Assembly: GCF_021608185.1 (NCBI RefSeq)
Contig: NZ_JAKIHN010000001.1
Coordinates: 1 to 64,000, forward strand
Source: Flavobacterium anseongense
Lineage (GTDB): Bacteria > Bacteroidota > Bacteroidia > Flavobacteriales > Flavobacteriaceae
Reading direction: 5' to 3'
DNA: 64,000 nt
In this document: in pieces, positions 62,439 through 64,000 of the stretch
Position numbering within the stretch: the stretch's first letter is position 1
Layout of the letters: each line of letters opens with the position of its first letter
Notes under the pieces: generated by a model
What the model was told of the DNA's origin: nothing
What the model saw: the letters and a program-made list of their open reading frames with translations, nothing else
Databases searched by the model: none
Translations under genes and position numbers: made by a program

Positions 62439-62846
62439 TTAATTCAGTTGTTCCTGGAAAACTTCCAATAAAAATTCCGGAGAAATCATTTTGGTTGGTG
62501 AATCCTGCATCGCTTTCAAAACACGTTTAATAGCGTGTGGATTTAATCCCATGTTGATGCCAATTTCATGGATTTTGTTTTGTTCACGTTCGTGTAAAAC
62601 GCCATCACAATGCATGAGTAAAGCCAAACGATAGAATTGTTGGATACGTTCAAACTCCGATTTAATGACAACAGGATATTCTTCCTGATGAAAAAGATTC
62701 ATAAAATCGCCTTTGTCAACTTGAAGTTCTTCGGCAATCATGGTCAAAAAAAGATACTCTCTTTCATGCAGTCTTCCGTCAATAACAGAAAACGCAATCA
62801 TTTCGGATAAAAGAGACAATCTTTCTTTGTAATCGTTCATGCTCAT
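62439..62846 (-). CDS. TerB-like (tellurite resistance) family protein
   Basis: A 135-residue all-helical protein of the TerB/DjlA N-terminal type. Two copies of the acidic pattern D-G-x-L-H-E-R-E can be seen: VIDGRLHEREYLFL and HCDGVLHEREQNKI, which are the metal-binding helices of TerB. It is cytosolic. Its role may be in metal or stress sensing, but no other ter gene is near. It converges on the small membrane gene with 14 bases between. Confidence 0.82.
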   Translation of the reverse strand: MSMNDYKERLSLLSEMIAFSVIDGRLHEREYLFLTMIAEELQVDKGDFMNLFHQEEYPVVIKSEFERIQQFYRLALLMHCDGVLHEREQNKIHEIGINMGLNPHAIKRVLKAMQDSPTKMISPEFLLEVFQEQLN

Positions 62847-62952
62847 ATAATTTTTCAGCTAAAATATAATTTTTTGTGAAATACTAATAATTTATTCATT
62901 TGAAATGCAATCTTTATGTTTCGTCATACGTTTTAAAAAATGATGAAAGGAA

Positions 62953-62960
62953 TATTTTTG
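62953..62960 (+). promoter_or_regulatory. -7 element of the exported charged protein gene
   Basis: TATTTTTG, 29 bases before the ATG at 62990; no -33 TTG at ideal spacing. Confidence 0.35.
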
Positions 62961-62989
62961 TACTTTTACTTCTTTAAAAAACGTAGTTC

Positions 62990-63511
62990 ATGAATACTTT
63001 TAAAATGGCGCTTTTTGGTTTGTTGCTTACTTCTGTAACTGCATTTTCGCAATACAACGATTATTATAACTATAATAGATTAGGGCGCAATAATAGAGAT
63101 ATTGCCAGAGATTACTCAAACACCTCATCACAGCCTTCAGCGGAGCAAATTGAAAAAGCTAAAACTAAAAAAATTGATGAAATAATGGCTAACTTAAAAA
63201 CGGAGTTAGCATTAGACGAACTTCAGGCTATTGCTATAAGAAATGAAATTGCTTCAAGTATTAAGAACATAGATATTGTCTCTAAAAAGGAATCATCTCA
63301 GGAAGAAAAATCAAAAGAAATAAAAGCACTTACGGATAGAACAGAAGCCACTATCAACTCTTATTTAAATCCGGCACAAAAAGAAAAATATAAAGCCTTA
63401 ATCTCCGAAAGCAAGAGTAGCAAAAAAGACAAAAAAGATAAAAAGAATCGAGGCAATTCAGAAGCTTCGAAAGAACAGAGCGAAGCTAAAGACAAAACGG
63501 TCGAAGAATAA
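62990..63511 (+). CDS. Exported charged helical protein
   Basis: A 173-residue protein with a signal peptide ending near AFSQ (residue 21). After a Tyr/Asn-rich stretch comes a helical domain (about 50-140) with regular E/K/Q pattern and the segment YLNPAQKEKYKALI, reminiscent of Spy/CpxP-like periplasmic proteins, although the LTxxQ motif is not clear. The tail is almost all Lys, Asp, Glu and Ser. It precedes the esterase by 17 bases and may be cotranscribed. Confidence 0.68.
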   Translation: MNTFKMALFGLLLTSVTAFSQYNDYYNYNRLGRNNRDIARDYSNTSSQPSAEQIEKAKTKKIDEIMANLKTELALDELQAIAIRNEIASSIKNIDIVSKKESSQEEKSKEIKALTDRTEATINSYLNPAQKEKYKALISESKSSKKDKKDKKNRGNSEASKEQSEAKDKTVEE

Positions 63512-63528
63512 ATCTAACAATTACCATT

Positions 63529-64000
63529 TTGAAACAGTTTTCAGCATTCCTTTTTTTATTTGTTCTTTGTACAGCAAATGCACAACAAAGCACAGCCAGT
63601 AAGCAAGTTTCTACATTTACGATTGATGCTCCACAACTAAAAATTTCGAAAAAAATTTGGGTGTATTTGCCAAAAAACTATACCACTTCCACCAAAAAAT
63701 ATCCTGTAATATATATGCACGATGGGCAAAATTTGTTTGACGCAAAAACTGCGGCCTACGGCGAATGGAACATAGATGAAACCTTAGACAGCATCAGCGC
63801 ACAAGTCATTGTAGTTGGCATTGAACATGGTGGCGACAAACGAATAGAGGAATTGACTCCATATAAAAATGCCAAATATGGTGGCGGCAAAGCCGATGAT
63901 TATTTGGATTTTATTGTCAAAACCTTAAAACCAAAAGTGGATGCAACTTACAGAACCAAAACTAATGCAAAAAACACAGCCATTTTTGGAAGTTCGCTTG
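63529..64000 (+). CDS. Exported alpha/beta-hydrolase esterase, cut by the window end
   Basis: An open frame of 157 residues running off the right edge. It starts with TTG (MKQFSAFLFLFVLCTANAQ as signal peptide). The PF00756-type esterase core follows: KKIWVYLPKNYTTSTKKYPVIYMHDGQNLFD, VGIEHGGDKR, YLDFIVKTLKPKVDATY and, at the edge, the start of the nucleophile elbow FGSSLG. Relatives are feruloyl/acetyl-xylan esterases or siderophore esterases (Fes/IroE). It is probably periplasmic or secreted. Confidence 0.85.
   Translation, partial: MKQFSAFLFLFVLCTANAQQSTASKQVSTFTIDAPQLKISKKIWVYLPKNYTTSTKKYPVIYMHDGQNLFDAKTAAYGEWNIDETLDSISAQVIVVGIEHGGDKRIEELTPYKNAKYGGGKADDYLDFIVKTLKPKVDATYRTKTNAKNTAIFGSSL

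Noticed and set aside
62439..62846. Tellurite resistance operon
   Set aside because: Only a single TerB-like gene is present; no terC, terD or terE-like genes flank it.

Overview
The window looks like a chromosomal segment of a Flavobacterium or a close relative (Flavobacteriaceae, Bacteroidota). The evidence is an AT-rich genome, gliding-motility genes gldF and gldG, a type IX secretion (T9SS) C-terminal sorting domain, a TonB-dependent receptor/DUF4249 pair, monomeric isocitrate dehydrogenase, many Bacteroidota-only DUF families, no Shine-Dalgarno-like leaders, and promoters of the Bacteroidota form TTTG-N18..21-TAnnTTTG. There is no rRNA, prophage, insertion sequence or CRISPR array. One tRNA (Tyr, anticodon GTA) is present. 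Most of the window is core genome.

Layout. 0.1-5.3 kb: DUF4294 protein, M42 aminopeptidase, two small exported proteins (one with ankyrin repeats), purC and phoH. 5.4-12.5 kb: SAM hydroxide adenosyltransferase family protein, monooxygenase-like protein, gldF-gldG, dnaN, a LipL32-like exported protein, mnmE. 12.6-18.0 kb: an AraC regulator followed by an Asp-box beta-propeller, a small membrane protein and an M50 membrane metalloprotease, then a T9SS-exported endonuclease I. 18.2-21.8 kb: sulfur handling (TauE/SafE exporter plus CstB-like MBL-rhodanese protein) and a DUF4369-thioredoxin gene interrupted by a frameshift at an A9 run. 21.8-26.8 kb: tRNA-Tyr, a lipoprotein with repeated HGQPGH/Cys motifs, SIMPL protein, rhomboid protease, lipid A-type acyltransferase, class V aminotransferase. 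26.9-33.3 kb: DUF1800/DUF1501 pair, an unknown protein with a histidine kinase/response regulator pair, and two tandem tiny membrane proteins. 33.4-41.1 kb: pepT, YdeI-like protein, the leftward set nusB-DUF1573-yajC, leucine dehydrogenase family, ABC exporter, DUF3276, tRNA-binding protein. 41.2-48.0 kb: glycogen synthase and glgC, small c-type cytochrome, cyclophilin-FKBP fusion, DUF1569, trmD, Gfo/Idh/MocA oxidoreductase, rplS. 48.2-58.8 kb: isocitrate dehydrogenase, TonB receptor + DUF4249, thiamine pyrophosphokinase, NudK-like hydrolase, and a four-gene thioredoxin-ApbE-DUF4266-DUF3570 operon. 58.9-64.0 kb: uvrB, a barrel-like protein, GNAT acetyltransferase, small membrane protein, TerB-like protein, an exported charged protein and the start of an esterase.

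The points most worth a second look are: the redox operon at 56.0-58.8 kb, which combines an ApbE flavin transferase with a small lipoprotein ending in a Gly/Cys tail; the frameshift at 21.27 kb, which lies exactly on an A_AAA_AAG slippery heptamer; the LipL32-like protein; the propeller/M50 gene set; two unlisted tandem membrane microproteins at 32.6-32.9 kb; and a set of mini-repeats that sit mostly between genes but also appear in frame inside mnmE. All assignments come from reading motifs and from knowledge of the families; no database search was run.
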